From Eleusine coracana subsp. coracana (lineage: Eukaryota; Streptophyta; Magnoliopsida; Poales; Poaceae): a DNA stretch of 64,000 nt. Positions 21,166 through 33,717 of this stretch are shown one piece after another. Where the stretch lies: assembly GCA_032690845.1 (NCBI GenBank), contig CM064427.1, positions 15,325,501 to 15,389,500 on the forward strand, written 5' to 3'. Within the stretch, counting starts at the first letter, position 1. Each line of letters opens with the position of its first letter. A program made the position numbers and the translations under genes. Below the pieces are notes generated by a model. The model saw only the letters and a program-made list of their open reading frames with translations, was not told the origin of the DNA and did no database searches.

Positions 21166-22580
21166 CTCAAGGCGAACAGTATGCCGGTGCAAGTGACAAG
21201 GAGGCCTAATGGAGCGGGACCGAGAGAGGCTTGTCTGCGGTCAGGATCGCAGGACAAGGTGACACGCGTCGACATCAAGAAGTCGTGCTTTGAGAAGCAT
21301 GCAAGGCGGTTTCCCGGTTTGGGCCTCAAAACCGGTGGCAATGGGTGGTGGTGCACGTGGCACCATCACGGAGCTTGCGTCGAGGCGAAGCAAAGTCGTG
21401 AAGGGCCTGAGAGCGTCTGGGCGATGAGGAAAAAGATGGACAGTTGTGCCTCTGGTGGTAGGTGGCAGTGTATTGTAGGTAGGGGTAGGATGGTCTTTAG
21501 GTGAACCCCTAGGCCTATATAAGGGTAGGTAGGGCTGGTTGAAGAGGTGCCTCTCTTTCCCTTAGCCTTGCCTTAGGTCTTCATTTGAAGTGCTAGGAGC
21601 ATGTAAAGAGGAGAGTAGTGGGTGTGTGAGAACATCTCTTACTCTTCCAAATAGTGGGAGGAAAAGGATGGCTTCCTAGACTTGTATCCCTGGATTGTGT
21701 ATGTAAGGATCAATAATATGAGATTCAATTTCGTGCTCAAGATCTTCCCTTCTCCCTAAATCTCGAATTTCTCTTTTTTCTCTATTTTTGAAGCTATTTT
21801 TTAGGAATTTTCGATCTCATTTTTGAGTGAGTTTTTGCGGCAGATTTCTTGGGGTTCTTAGTGCTATGATGAACTAGAACAATCCTATGTGGGTCCTTGA
21901 CCGAATCAAGAGCTCTAGCACCTTCAATTTGAAGGATTTCTCAAGTTTCCCCTTTTTGGTGTTCTTGGCACAAGATCTGAAATTCGTGATGATTCCTTGA
22001 GCCAATTGAGTGGACCTTGTTGGAGGAGGGTCACAATGACTTGGGGATTCCTTGGTCCAAATATCCCATGTTTTGGAGATCATTTGGTTGAGTTTTAGAG
22101 AGATTTGGGGGAAAATCATGACAGTTTTCTGTTTTGTCGGGGGTTGATCGACACTACCGATGACTAGCACCGGCACTGCCGGTGGGTCTGAACTCGGACC
22201 GGCACTGCCGGTGGCTTGAGTCTGAACCCCGCACCAGCACTGCCGATACGCTCTGTCCTCTGCTTCCCGAAGTTTTAAACACCCGTATTGGCACTACCGA
22301 TGGGTGAGACAGGCACTGCCGATGGTAGTCTAGTGAGTCTGTTTTGTGTACATTTCTTCGAGAGTCTTTTGTCATAGTTGCTTTCTTGTGCTTCTCCTAT
22401 TCTCTTTCGCTGCTACTAGTCATTCATAGGGTTAGCATATCACAAGTTGGTGTGTGTGATCTTTGTGACATGCTTTAGGGTTAGGTTTGGTTGAAATTGC
22501 GACATAGGCCAAGTTCTTGAGAAGAATTTGAATTGGCTCCTATTCACCCCTCCCCCTATTGTCGTCTTCTCGGTCCTTCA
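21166..22580 (+). mobile_element. 5' LTR of copia element A (left end truncated)
   Basis: It aligns with the 3' LTR at 46600-47696 from TCAAGGCGAACAG onward and ends ...CGGTCCTTCA at 22580. About 400 bp of its left end is missing. CTATATAAGG near 21515 is the TATA box. A dyad array of CGGCACTGCCG-type units lies at 22147-22330, in the transcribed leader. Confidence 0.9.
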
Positions 22581-22582
22581 AT

Positions 22583-22597
22583 TAGTATCAGAGCTGG
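22583..22597 (+). promoter_or_regulatory. Primer binding site of copia A (initiator tRNA-Met type)
   Basis: TAGTATCAGAGCTGG starts two bases after the LTR end. It is one substitution from the usual TGGTATCAGAGC, which is complementary to the 3' end of initiator tRNA-Met. This fixes the plus-strand orientation of element A. Confidence 0.85.
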
Positions 22598-22643
22598 TTT
22601 GATCACTAGTTGACCTTAACTGACTTTGTGATCTAGAGGCGAC

Positions 22644-25600
22644 ATGGAGAAGCGTGCAGTCAAACTTTAGATGTTCGATGGGAAAGACTTTCCCTATTGG
22701 AAATCACAGACCAAGGCTTACCTCTTAAGTCAAGGGCGTGCTATCTGGGATATCGTCAAGCAAGAGTACAACATACCTACCAACCTCGACACTGCACCCG
22801 CTTGTGAGTTGAACAAGTATGAAAACAACTCCAAAGTTGTCAATATTCTGCTCTCTATTCTTGGTAGGAATGAACATGATCATGTCACACATCTTAACAC
22901 TGCACATGCCATTTGGGCAAAGCTTTGCATGTACCATGAGGGTACCAATCAAGTCAAGTCTATGTGTAAGGACTCTTACAATACACAGTACCAAACCTTT
23001 GCACAAAAACCCAACGAATCTCTAGATGATACCTTTCGTAGGTTTGAGGCTATTATTTGCAACTTGAGGGCTTGTGGTAACCTTGTGTACAATGAAAATG
23101 ATAGAGCCAAATAATTGTTGTATTCTCTTGATGAAAATGTTTGGAGGGGGGGGGGGTAAAATTGCTGCTCTAGAGGAAACTGCTGATTTCAATACCCTGA
23201 ACTATGAGCAACTATATAGCAAGCTAAAATCTCATGAATTGTCTAGGAAATCTCTTCCTAATCAAGCTAAATCTAACTTCTAGTGTGGCTTTATTTTCTA
23301 GTTCTCAAAAGGGTAATCATGGTGGTGCCTATTATGGAACTAACCCCTCACTTGACAAGTCTTCTTTGGAGTTTGCTCTGTCTTCTCTTAATGCAACTTC
23401 CGATGAACAGATGGAGTGCATTCCTGATGAGGAGCTATCCTTTCTCATAAGGAAGTTCAAGTAGTTCTACAACAACCACAAGTAGAGAAGAGGCGGTGGT
23501 CCAAGAACCTGCTTCGAGTATGGTGGCTCTGGACACTTCATGGCTGATTTCAAGAAGAAGAACAAGTCCGGGTACCATGACAACAACTCTGAAGACTTCA
23601 AGAAGAAGAAGAACCACTTCTACAAGAAAGGCAAGAACACCAAGAAGTTCGCGAAGGCGGTCGCACGCGCCTGCGTTGCCGCTCTAAGCGATGTCAACCT
23701 CACATCAAGCAAAGGCCTTACAAACTTGGAGGAGGAGGTTGAGAAACCACGAGTCAAGGGGAAGGACGACTTCATTGGGCTTTGCTATCTAGCAAAAAAT
23801 GATCATGACACCGACTCTGGCTCTGACTCCGACACAAGCGAGGTACCACACACTCTTGATAAGCTCTCTTCTGAACTTGATCATTTGCGCGATGTTTTGG
23901 TCATGCAAGATGATAAGCTTCGCAGTGCTGTTTGTGAAAGTATAGAGCTTAAGTCTAAGTTGAAGAGTGTTGAGTATGAGATCACTTCGCTTAGGTCTAA
24001 GCTTGCTAGAGATGACATTGTTGTCTAGTGTGAGTCTTGTCAAGTTGTGACAAATGATCTCAGTCAGAGGGAAAGTGTGCATGCTCAAGTTGCCAGTCAG
24101 CTTGAGAGTGCCCTTAAAGAGCTTAATGAATTCAAAGCTAGGCCAACTCTTTTGGATGCATGTCAGAAGTGCCCCAAACTCACAAGTGAGTTGGAAGCTC
24201 AAACCCTCAATGTCAAAGAGCTCGAGTCCAAGCTGCTAAATGAGACTCGCTTGAAAGTTCTCCCACCACCATGTGTAGTGTGTGGTTCTCTCAAGGATAA
24301 GCTTGCAATCACTAGAGAGGAAAACAAGGTCCTAGCTCAAGAAAATGACTATCTCATCTCTCATCTCAAAAGAACCCTAGTGAGCGAAGAAAAGATTGAG
24401 AGTGAGTTGTCAAGAGTTAAGGAGAGTGCTTGTAGGTCAACCTATAACTTGGGATTGGGATATGAGACGTGTGACAAAGAGAGCGCTAATGTGGGTAAGT
24501 TTGTCCCAATCTCTACTTACAAGGATGAGGAAAAGTCCATAGAGCCCACTGACACATACTATCCACCAAACTCAAATCCCTCATTCAACCCTAAGCAAGC
24601 TGAGAAACCAAAACCCAAACCTCCTATGCAATCAAAGCCTACACCTGAGACAGTCTACATTTGCATGTTCTGTGGTCGTAAGGGTCACTTGGCTGAGTAC
24701 TGTTATAGGCGTAAGAGGATTGAGAGGATGCAAGCTGAGTTAACTAGAAATGTGCATCATGATATTTTTGTTGATTTTTAGCCTCGCTCTTTTTCTCGTG
24801 CCTATCGTGGACAGGTTCATTCCTCATATGGGTTTGATTCACCAAACAGAGGCTTTGCCGAATAGCGCTTTGGCGCCCCTCGTTTTCCCCATTGTGGTGA
24901 GCGTTGCTCGCGTGGTTTTGGCTTTCACATAGATGATTTCTATCCTCACAACCCAAGGTTTGAGTGAAGACTCTTTGACAGGCCACGCTTTCCCATCGTA
25001 GTTTTTGTCCCATGCGTTCGAATGGTAATGTGCAAAGAACTATGATAACAACTGCAGGTCGTGTGGTTCAGTGCTGGCTTCCCAAAAGTTTTCTCTCTAA
25101 CACCAGCACTGAGCCATCCATCTTCCTTCTCGTTCTTTGTAGGTAGTAGGTGGAGGCTTGGAGAACAAATGGTTGAAGGACTTCGGGTGTTCGCGCCACA
25201 TGACCGAAGATGCAAAGTGGTTCTCCAGCCTCACTCCCTTGAAGTGCTGGGGGTACGTGACCTTTGGAGATGACAACAGAGGGAGAGTGAAGGCAAGAGG
25301 TGTTGTAAAGGTAAATGAAAAATTCACTCTCAAGAATATTGGTTTGGTTGAGCATCTCAAGTACAATCTCCCCTCTGTTTTTTAATTGTTTGATATTGGT
25401 TTAGAAGTGTGCTTTAAGAAAAATGCTTCTTATGTTCTTGATTTGAATGGTTCTTTGGTTTGTGAGATTTATATCATTGGGAGAGTTTTATTGGGCTGAT
25501 TTTGTTGTTTCTCCTGGTTCTCACAAGTGCTTGTTCGCTCAATCTTCTTCTAAGCTCTGGAAATGGCATAAGAGACTAGGACACATGAGCTTTGACTTGC

Positions 25601-27014
25601 TTTGTCGCTTGAGTGGCATAGGACTGACCTAAGGATTGCCTAAGCTCAAATTTGATAAGGATTTTGTTTGTGCTCCTTGTTGTCATGGGAAAATGGTTGC
25701 CGCTTCTCATCCACCAATTAATTTGGTGATGACTGAACGCCCTGGAGAATTGCTTCACATGGACACTGTTGGTCCTTCTCGGGTTCGTTCGGTACGTGGG
25801 AAGTGGTATGTTCTTGTGATTGTTGATGACTTTTCTCACTACTCTTGGGTTTACTTTCTTGAGAGCAAGGAAGAAGTATTTCATCACTTTTGGATCTTAG
25901 CTTTGAGGTTGTTCAAGGGACTTCCTGGTGTATTACGAGCAATCCGCAGTGATAATGGCACCGAGTTCAAGAATTCCTCTTATGATGCTTTCTATCTTGA
26001 GCATGGTATTGAGCATTAGTTTTCAACACCTCATGTTCCCCAGCAGAATGGTGTGGTCGAAAGAAAGAACAAAACCTTGGTGGAAATGGCCCGGACGATG
26101 CTCGATGAGCATAGGACTCTGAGGCTATCAGCACTGCTTGCTATGTGTCCAATAGGGTTTTCTTGCACCCAATTCTTAATGTGACTTCCTATGAGCTACG
26201 TTTTAGGAGGAAGCCATCTGTTTCTCATTTGCGTGCCTTTAGTTGCAAGAGCTTTATCCTCAAACGTGGCAATCTTGATAAGTTTGAGTCGAGATCTTCT
26301 AATGGCATCTTTCTTGGTTATTCTCTTCATGGCCATTCCTACAAAGTTTTGAACTTGGAAACTAACACCATCATAGAGTCCTGTGATGTAACCTTTGATG
26401 AGTCAAACTCCAGTGCAAGCAATGTGGTTGAGACTGCAGGTGACATGGAAATAGAGGAAAGCATCTTTGTAGAAGAGGGCCTACAGGTCTTGGATGATGA
26501 GGATGATGATGAGTCAACACATCCTACATTCGAGCATGTTCGTGCTACATCCACTACTCCAGCAGAGGGTCCAGAAGCTTCTACATCAACTTCTATCGCA
26601 GTGAAGCCACCTCTAGCTGTGGTTGAGGGGGAGGTACGCTCTAAGAGAGAGGCGCCTAGCCACATTCAGCATCAACATCCACCTCAACAGATGATCGCTA
26701 ATCTCTATGAGAGGACTACAAGGTCAAGTTCTGCATATCTCGTTTGCTTTACCAATTCACTCTTTGTTGCAACCTTTGGACCCCGGGATGTTGGACACGC
26801 ACTATCTGATGAACATTGGGTTAATGCCATGCATGAGGAGTTGGAAGACTTTGAGAGAAACAAAGTGTTGACCCGAGTAGAGCCTCTTGTTGGTGTCAAT
26901 GTCATAGGAACCAAGTGGGTATTCAAAAACAAACATGGGGAAGATGATGAGGTAGTGAGAAACAAGGCTAGGCTTGTTTCTCAGGGTTTTATCCAAGTTG
27001 AGGGCTTAGACTAT
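22644..27014 (+). pseudogene. Copia A gag-pol (SIRE/Maximus-like), frameshifted, truncated in RT
   Basis: The gag start at 22644 is broken by TAG at 22668. The gag core then runs 22671-23114 (FDGKDFPYWKSQTKAYLLSQ, UBN2 type). A G-homopolymer near 23144-23156 and several frame changes follow. A Lys-rich stretch and a long coiled-coil-like region lead to a CCHC knuckle (CMFCGRKGHLAEYC) near 24664. The protease site reads DFGCSRHMT where sister copies have DSGCSRHMTG, so it is probably inactive. Integrase spans about 25570-26130, with D-D-E residues in HMDTVGPS, SDNGTEFK and NGVVERK; stops interrupt it. RT starts (IGTKWVFKNKHGE) and breaks off at 27014 after GLDY, where sister copies continue GETFAPVA. 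Confidence 0.88.
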
Positions 27015-27433
27015 TTCCTTGTTCGTCCAAGCATTGACTCATAGAAATAGGAGGGCCCTCAAATTTAATACTGTAACTTTTCTTGCTCTTCCCAACATCC
27101 ATTACTGAATTGTAACAAATATTTTCAAAGTCCCTAAAAGAACTTATTTGATGAGCCATGGTCTCATCATCCTCCCTCCCTTGAATCAAAGCCATCCTCG
27201 GCTTTGAGGAAATATCTGCCGGGTTACTGTCATTTATAGTATCTCTATCACAATAACTGGCCTTCGAATAATCATCACTGAAAGTATGTTTTTCTGGCAT
27301 AGCATCTGCAATAGCCACATCATTCTCTCTCTTGTCTATATGTTTGTTGCAAGAAATTTCATAAGTTATATTTGTAGCTTGTATAGGATCTATAGATGGA
27401 GTTATATCTTTTTGGCTGACCACATCAATTGGG
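27015..27433 (-). pseudogene. Foreign ORF fragment filling a deletion in copia A
   Basis: Between the broken RT (27014) and the resumption of copia 3' sequence (about 27434) lies DNA not found in copia C or E. Its minus strand is open throughout and has coding texture (HTFSDDYSKASYCDRD, PRMALIQGREDDETMAHQIS, FRDFENICYNSVMDVGKSKK). It replaces the rest of RT and RNase H. I do not recognise the protein; the style is compatible with another LTR retrotransposon or a captured gene. Confidence 0.55.
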
Positions 27434-28272
27434 GCTAGTCTAGAGGATGTCTTGGCCTTGGCACCATGTGTTTGCAAAATGTGGCTTTGCAAATGTTTAG
27501 CTCATGATGGAACATTGTGGGAATGTTTGCTCCTTTTGCCGCAAAGGCATGCTCAAACTTCTGCTTTTTCTTTGCAAGTTAAGTTAATCAAATGAAAATT
27601 GTGCATGTCTTTATCCTTCTTTTTTGAGTCTCTGTTGCATATGTGAGTGTTTGTAGAACTTATTTTCTGTGAATGCTTGTTGCCCTGGTTGAGATTAAGA
27701 CTGGCTAGTGTGTTTTGATTCACTTGATGCTTGTTTTGGCTTGGATGGGAGTACTTATACATGTGGTGGCAGCTTTTCTCATGATGAGCAAATATCATTC
27801 TATCTAAGCTAGTCAATATTTTTGCTTAGCTTGTATAGCTCTTGGTGTTTATGCCTTGCTATCTATTTTTGATCTTTGTATGATTGTAATCTACTGATTT
27901 TACACTTCATAGCTCTATGTTTATGATTAGCAAAGTTAAATGCTTGTTGGCATATTTGTTGAAGCTCCTTAGGTTTGCATTTTCAAACATTGCATGCTTG
28001 TTCTTTTGCTTCTTTGATGAGTTCATTGCCAAAGGGGCAGAAAATATTGGGTCATGCACAAATAATGTTAAGAAACTTAAAATGATCCATTTTGCATTAC
28101 ATGAGATCTACCAAGTCGAGCGGGAGCATATCATGTCCTTGAGCGTTTTTCTTGCGCTTTTTACAATCTTTGCGTTCTTGATTGGTTTTCTTTGTCAACT
28201 CTTGGTTTTGTGATCCCTCTTATCCTAGATGGCTACTTTTCACCTTTTCTTTACGGTTTGGCCATTTGGATG
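27434..28272 (+). mobile_element. Copia A internal 3' non-coding region, left part
   Basis: It matches the reverse complement of the region between pol and LTR in copia C (about 40690-41640) and E. The long non-coding tract between pol and LTR fits the SIRE/Maximus type. It is interrupted at 28272 by gypsy B and resumes at 46130. No intact env-like ORF seen. Confidence 0.85.
28268..28272. repeat. Target-site duplication of gypsy B, left copy (GGATG)
   Basis: GGATG is repeated at 46125-46129. Removing 28273-46129 rejoins copia A exactly as in copia C (GGCCATTTGGRTGTGCTTATT). Confidence 0.93.
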
Positions 28273-29618
28273 TGTTGACGCGAAAATCACACATGTGACC
28301 TGGGAGATCTGCTTAGATCCAGTGCAGGCTCAATATGGAAACCGGGACGTGCCAGTCGATTTTCCCTGCAAATTGAAAAAGAAACAAAACGGTCAAATTC
28401 CACGGGTCACCGGCCCAGGACAGGCCGATGAAGAAAGCCGATAGTCACTGTTCGTGAAACCAGCCAATGCTATTGTGGGAATAAAACATAGGAGAATTTA
28501 AACTGATCGGCTAATTATCGGCTTATCGGCAAATTTAATTAAATAGGCAATTATAAATCATTAATGCCAATATGAAATTAGAAAAATAAGCCAGAGTCGA
28601 TAAATCCATGGTATTCATACAATAACTCGCTCTATCGATGAAAGTAAGTCGATGGGCCAGAGTCGATAGAAGTATAATAATCATGTACAGAACTCTGTCT
28701 GTCGATAGATGCTAAGTCAATAGATCTGATAGCTGGTATTGCAAATATGCCTCAAATTCATAGATCTAATTCTATTAAACAAAAAGGAGGGCAATCGACT
28801 TCTAATATACAACAATAAAATAGGCAAAATACCAAGAAGTCGATCGAACTCTGATAACCTGTCTGCCAAACGTCCCGACAGAACTCTATCAAGTCTGCCT
28901 ATAAGCAGATCGAATGTAACCCTATCAATCCAGCAAGAGATCAAAGTCGATGCAGCCTTACTGATTCCAACAGATGGAACTTAATCGAGACAGTGTTCAA
29001 ACACGACAAATAAAGGTAGATTTAATCTACTTATAGATAGGATCAATCGAGTGACTCTAATAATAGTTCTAAAACCCAGCTTATAAAACCTATAGAAATC
29101 ATAGAAGATCGAACCTAACCGAGATAGTAATGCAATCTAAGTTGATAATACAAACCAAATAAAGACCTAATTACCAGATAACTAGCAATTTCAAAGATAA
29201 CAACTAGAATATCAACTTAATAAGAAAGTACTAGCTGAAGTCGATGAAATTACCGAGGGTGACTAATCCAAGTCTCTCACCGAGATTGGAGCCGATGCAG
29301 CCCACGCGAGACGAGGATGTCGTCGAGAAAAAGTTTGGCGATGCGCCTAGTTGTATTGAATGAAAGTGTTGTCTTTTTTGTACAGACCCTATTACATATT
29401 TATAACCCCATGCAAGGGATTATAACCCGACTCGGTTAGGACTTTTAAACAAACTGACTTGATTTATTGCTAAACTAAATCTAAACTAAAAATAGATGAA
29501 GATAAAACAACCCTAATGGGCCCACTTTATTCCCTTTGGTCGTTGAATTCTGTTGACTCCGGCTGATTCTGACTCCACGCGGATGACCACTAGGACCGGT
29601 CAAATTTTAGTGCCAACA
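28273..29618 (-). mobile_element. 3' LTR of gypsy B (complete, 1346 bp)
   Basis: Starts TGTTGACGCG and ends GGTGCCAACA-like (AGTGCCAACA) in plus orientation. Rich in TCGATAG-type words. Sequence 29113-29618 aligns without length change to 45619-46124 of the other LTR. Confidence 0.9.
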
Positions 29619-30712
29619 CATGCCCCTCGAGTCTGGGGTAGGAAATCTCTCATGCACCGGACTTTATCTCCTCGTTCACCGCGCGTCTTATTTACCACCC
29701 TGCTGCTTCAGATTCTAAGAAAATGCAATCAATCAGGAACCACCCACTAGTCAGGTCGCATCTGTAGTACTCCATCCAACCACTCGTGACCCTTAATTGT
29801 GACCTATCGTTTCCTGCACCGTCTTAGCTGTTGGTATTGCCTTTTGACTGTCCTCATGCTTATCTTTCTCCCTCGGGTTCCCTCCGATCAACTTGGAGTG
29901 GAGTTTGGATTCCCCAAAGGTCATGTCCAGGTCCTATAAATAGATCCTTCTGCCAGCCCTTTTTCCTCATCCTATTTACTGCCTTCTACCATGGGTCTCT
30001 TATTGAGAGCTTTTATAGAAAAAGTACCATTTGTCTCCAAACCTACTGAATATCTTGTGGCGAATACTTTTCACTTCTCTTGCCCCAGAGTCCTCCTTTC
30101 AATCCAAAGTTTGTAGCTCCTCCTGCCTAGAAGCCAACCCGCTGGTTCTTCTACCCCTGGATAATAGCACGGTTGTCGAGAATGGCATCGGCGGAACAAC
30201 TCTCTCTCCCTCTTGCCCGGCGGCTGATGTCTAATGACACTACCATTCCTGAAGGGAAAGCGGAGGAAGCTGTTGATGCATTTTTCTTCTTCTTGGTACC
30301 TCCCTCCCCTAGCTGTCATAGCATAATAGGTTTCACCGAAATCAGGTAACCAGCTTGTTAACATCGGCCATCTGTAATTAATGGAAACCTCCTCTGCTCT
30401 ATAAACGTATTACTCTTTATCTTGTACGCTGTGCTTTCTCCTTTATATTTTTCCAATAAGGGTGATATCTGTAATATCGGTCGTCCGAAGTCGATGTGTG
30501 TACATCGACTGTAAAACACTCACTTTCTTCTTCTCTAATCTTTTATTTTCTCTTCTAGGGGCGATATTTCCATATCGACCATGATCAAACGCTCGAGATC
30601 ATGAGCCAACCCAAATACTTGGATGATATCTCTTTAAATATTTACCATTAATTGCACTCCCAACCTCTTCTCCATCTAATCCTTGTAAGAAATTTGCATT
30701 ACCGGGCGCACA
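29619..30712 (-). other. Gypsy B 3' internal non-coding region
   Basis: No domain recognised between the integrase C-terminus and the LTR. A GAGGGGCATG-like purine tract (minus strand) abuts the LTR at 29619 and may be the polypurine tract. Confidence 0.55.
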
Positions 30713-31147
30713 TCAGCTCACTTTAAACGGACCTTCCCAAGTTGGAGACCATTTTCCAAATCGACTGTCTCTAGAACCAATGGACATAATTAACTTCCAG
30801 ACAAGGTCGCCTTCTACAAAAATCTTGGGTATCACCTTTTTGATATAAAATTTAGCCACGCGAGCTTTATTCTCTTGAATTTTCTTTAGAGCCTTCATCC
30901 GATGCTGCACGACATCTTCTAACTCATCAAACATAACCTGCCTATAATCATCGGCTGATAATTGATCTTGCAACTCTATTCTTCTGGACCCTAGATTCGT
31001 TTCCCATGGCAAAACTGCTTCATGACCATAAACCAACTGGCAAGGTGGTACCTTTATTGATCCATGACAAGCCATCCTATATGGCCATAAAGATTCAGCC
31101 AATGTCGTATGCCACTTCTTAGGTTGCTCATCTATCTTTCTCTTGAT
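30713..31147 (-). pseudogene. Gypsy B integrase, C-terminal part
   Basis: Minus-strand ORF with KWHTTLAESLWPYRMACHGS, VYGHEAVLPWE and a PTWEGPFKVS end, typical of gypsy integrase C-termini. It is separated from the catalytic core at 33330 by the solo copia LTR D. Confidence 0.88.
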
Positions 31148-31152
31148 CAATT

Positions 31153-32958
31153 TGAAGGACCGAGAAGGCGACCAGAGGGGGGGTGAATGGGAGCCAATTA
31201 AAATTCTTTATAAGAACTTGGCCTATATCCCAACTACAACCCAAGCCAACCTCTAAACTGATCACCAAGGCCACACCCACCAACTTGTGATGTGCTAACC
31301 CTAGGAGTGATCAACAACAGCAGTGGAACACTGCGGAAACAAAGGAGATCAGCAAAGACTTGATACGGTCAAAGAACAAACTCAAAATAGGTTACTAGAC
31401 AATCATCGGTAGTGTTGATCACTGGCATCGGTCGTGCTGATTGGTACTATCGACAGTGCCGGTCAAGTCCATCGGCAGTGCTGATGCGGGGTTCGGACCC
31501 AAGCCACCGGCAGTGCCGGTCATGGCATCGGCAGTGCCGATCCAGGTTCTAACCAACCGGCAGTGATGGTCCAGGCGATCGGCAGTGCCGATCGGCCCCC
31601 GACAGAACAAAAGGCTGTCGTGATTTTCCCCCAAATCTCTCCAAAACTCAACCAAACGATCTCCAAAACATGCGATTTTTGGACCAGCCAATCCTCAATA
31701 CATCACGACTCTAATCCAAGAAGATCTACTCTATTGGCTCAAGTAATCATCACGAATTTCAGATCTTGTGCCAAGAACACCAAAAAGGGGAAACTTGAGA
31801 AATCTTTCAAATCAAAAGCGCCAGAGCTTATGATTCGATCAAAGATCCATATAGGATTGTTCGAGCTCATCATAGCACCAAGATCTCCCAAGAAATCCGC
31901 CAAAAAATGAGATAAAAAATTCCCAAGAAAATAGCTTCGAAAATAGAGAAGAAGAGAAATTAGGAATTTAGGGAGAGAGGAAGAACTTGAGCATGAAAAT
32001 TACTATCATATCATAGAAACATGCTTACAAGATCCATGGATACAAGGCTAGGAAGCCACCCTCTTCCTCCCACTATTTGGAAGAGCAAGAGATGTCTCTC
32101 ACACACCCTCTCCTCTCCTCTATTACATAAAGACCTCTCCTAGCACTTTGAAATGAGAGCCTAACACAAGGGTAATGGGAAGAGGCACCTCTCCCACCAG
32201 CCAAACCTCTCCTTATATAGGCCTAGGATCGAAGCCAACTCTACCCTTGACCTATAACTCATTGCCACCTACCACTAAGGGCAAAACTGTCTAACTCTTT
32301 TTCCTTCGCCCGAACGCCATCAGGCCCTTCACAACTTTGCTTCGTGTCAACGCAAGCTCCGCGATGGTTGCACGTGCACCTCCAATCGCCGCCACCGGTT
32401 TTGAGGCCCAAACCGGGAACCGTCTTGCACGCTTCTCAAAGCGTGACTTCTTGATCTTGACGCGTGTCACCGCGTCCCGTGATCCTCCTCGTCGGGAAGT
32501 CTCTCCCACCTCCGGCCTATTGGAAGCCTCTACTTGCACCAACGCTCGATCACCTTTGACTTGGTCAACCCCGTCGTCTTGATCACCACCCACGGTTTTG
32601 ACGCTCAACCGTGAAACCGTCCGTGCTTCTTGCCTCTCCAGGTGTATAGTGTGGATCACCCTTGACTTCACCCGGCCGTCCAATCGTCTGGCCCCAAGTC
32701 TCCTACTTGTTCCTAATCCTCTCGCCGTTCACCACCAAGTTGACTCCAGTGAACTACACATCATGAGACAACCAAACACATTTCCCATCTCCTGCAAACT
32801 CTCCAACATCCTCACCAACTCTGGTTAGTCCAAACCATCATATGCACAAACTCATGCAATCCCCAAATTCCCGCATTTCAACTCAAACACCAAACTCAAC
32901 CAATGTCAATTACTCATCACATATTGCAAACCATGGCACATATCCACATGGTTTCTCA
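31153..32958 (-). mobile_element. Solo LTR (D) of the copia family inside gypsy B integrase
   Basis: A complete 1806-bp LTR (TGAAGGACC...GGTTTCTCA in plus orientation) with no internal sequence, flanked by CAATT on both sides (31148-31152 and 32959-32963). Such solo LTRs arise by recombination between the two LTRs of a full element. It gives the intact LTR length for the family. It carries about eight dyad units at 31400-31600 and a minus-strand ORF (about 32683-32291) upstream of its TATA box. Confidence 0.95.
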
Positions 32959-32963
32959 CAATT

Positions 32964-33717
32964 TGATCAAACTTTTGTTAGATGCTTCTGCTTGACGATT
33001 GGCTTGAGCAAAATAGGGTGATGAATTCAAAAGCTTGATATACATACTATCGGCAAAGTATTGAAACTCTTCCGTAGTAAATACAGAGCCTTGGTCAGTT
33101 CTAATAGTCTACGGCACACCAAACCTATATATAATATGTCCTTTCACAAAGTTAATCACATCACCAGTTGTAACATTTTTCATAGGCACTGCTTCAACCC
33201 ACTTTGTGAAGTAATCTATAGCCACCAAAATATACTTATGACCTTTGCTTGATGCTAGATAAATTTGGTCAATCATATCCATACCCCATCCTCTAAATGG
33301 CCATGGCTTAATAATTGGATTTATAGCCAATGCCGGTGCTCTCTATATTGCTCCAAACTTCTAACAATCTTGACACCCTTTATAATACTTAAAGCAATCT
33401 TCCAACATAGTAGGCCAATAGTACCTAGTTCTCTTTAACAGACATCTCATTTTATGAGCCGATTGATGTGTACCACAGATGCCTTCATGGACTTCGCACA
33501 TAACAACTTTGGCCTATTCTTGATTTTAACATCTTAATGGCACACCATCAATCGTGTGATAATAAAGTTTTTCTTCTAATAAAACATACCTCAATGTCAT
33601 ATATCGAATCTTTTGAGGCATACATTGAGTTGGATCCTTGAGATATTGGATGATCTTGGCTCTCCAATCTTCTTCATCGATATCGGCTATATTGACAATG
33701 ACTCCACTGGCGTTCAA
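32964..33717 (-). pseudogene. Gypsy B integrase, N-terminal and catalytic part (decayed)
   Basis: Minus-strand pieces: 33717-33526 (linker before integrase, LEEKLYYHTIDGVPLRC) and 33330-33109 (PFRGWGMDMIDQIYLASSKG with first catalytic Asp, ILVAIDYFTKWVEAVP). A stop splits the rest. The sequence continues into the segment at 31147 once D is removed. Confidence 0.85.

Noticed and set aside
24744..25366. Overlapping minus-strand ORFs in copia A around protease
   Set aside because: Antisense shadows of gag-pol. The plus-strand frame contains the protease and knuckle motifs.
27553..27816. Small ORFs in the copia 3' region as an env-like gene
   Set aside because: Not conserved in position or frame among A, C and E.
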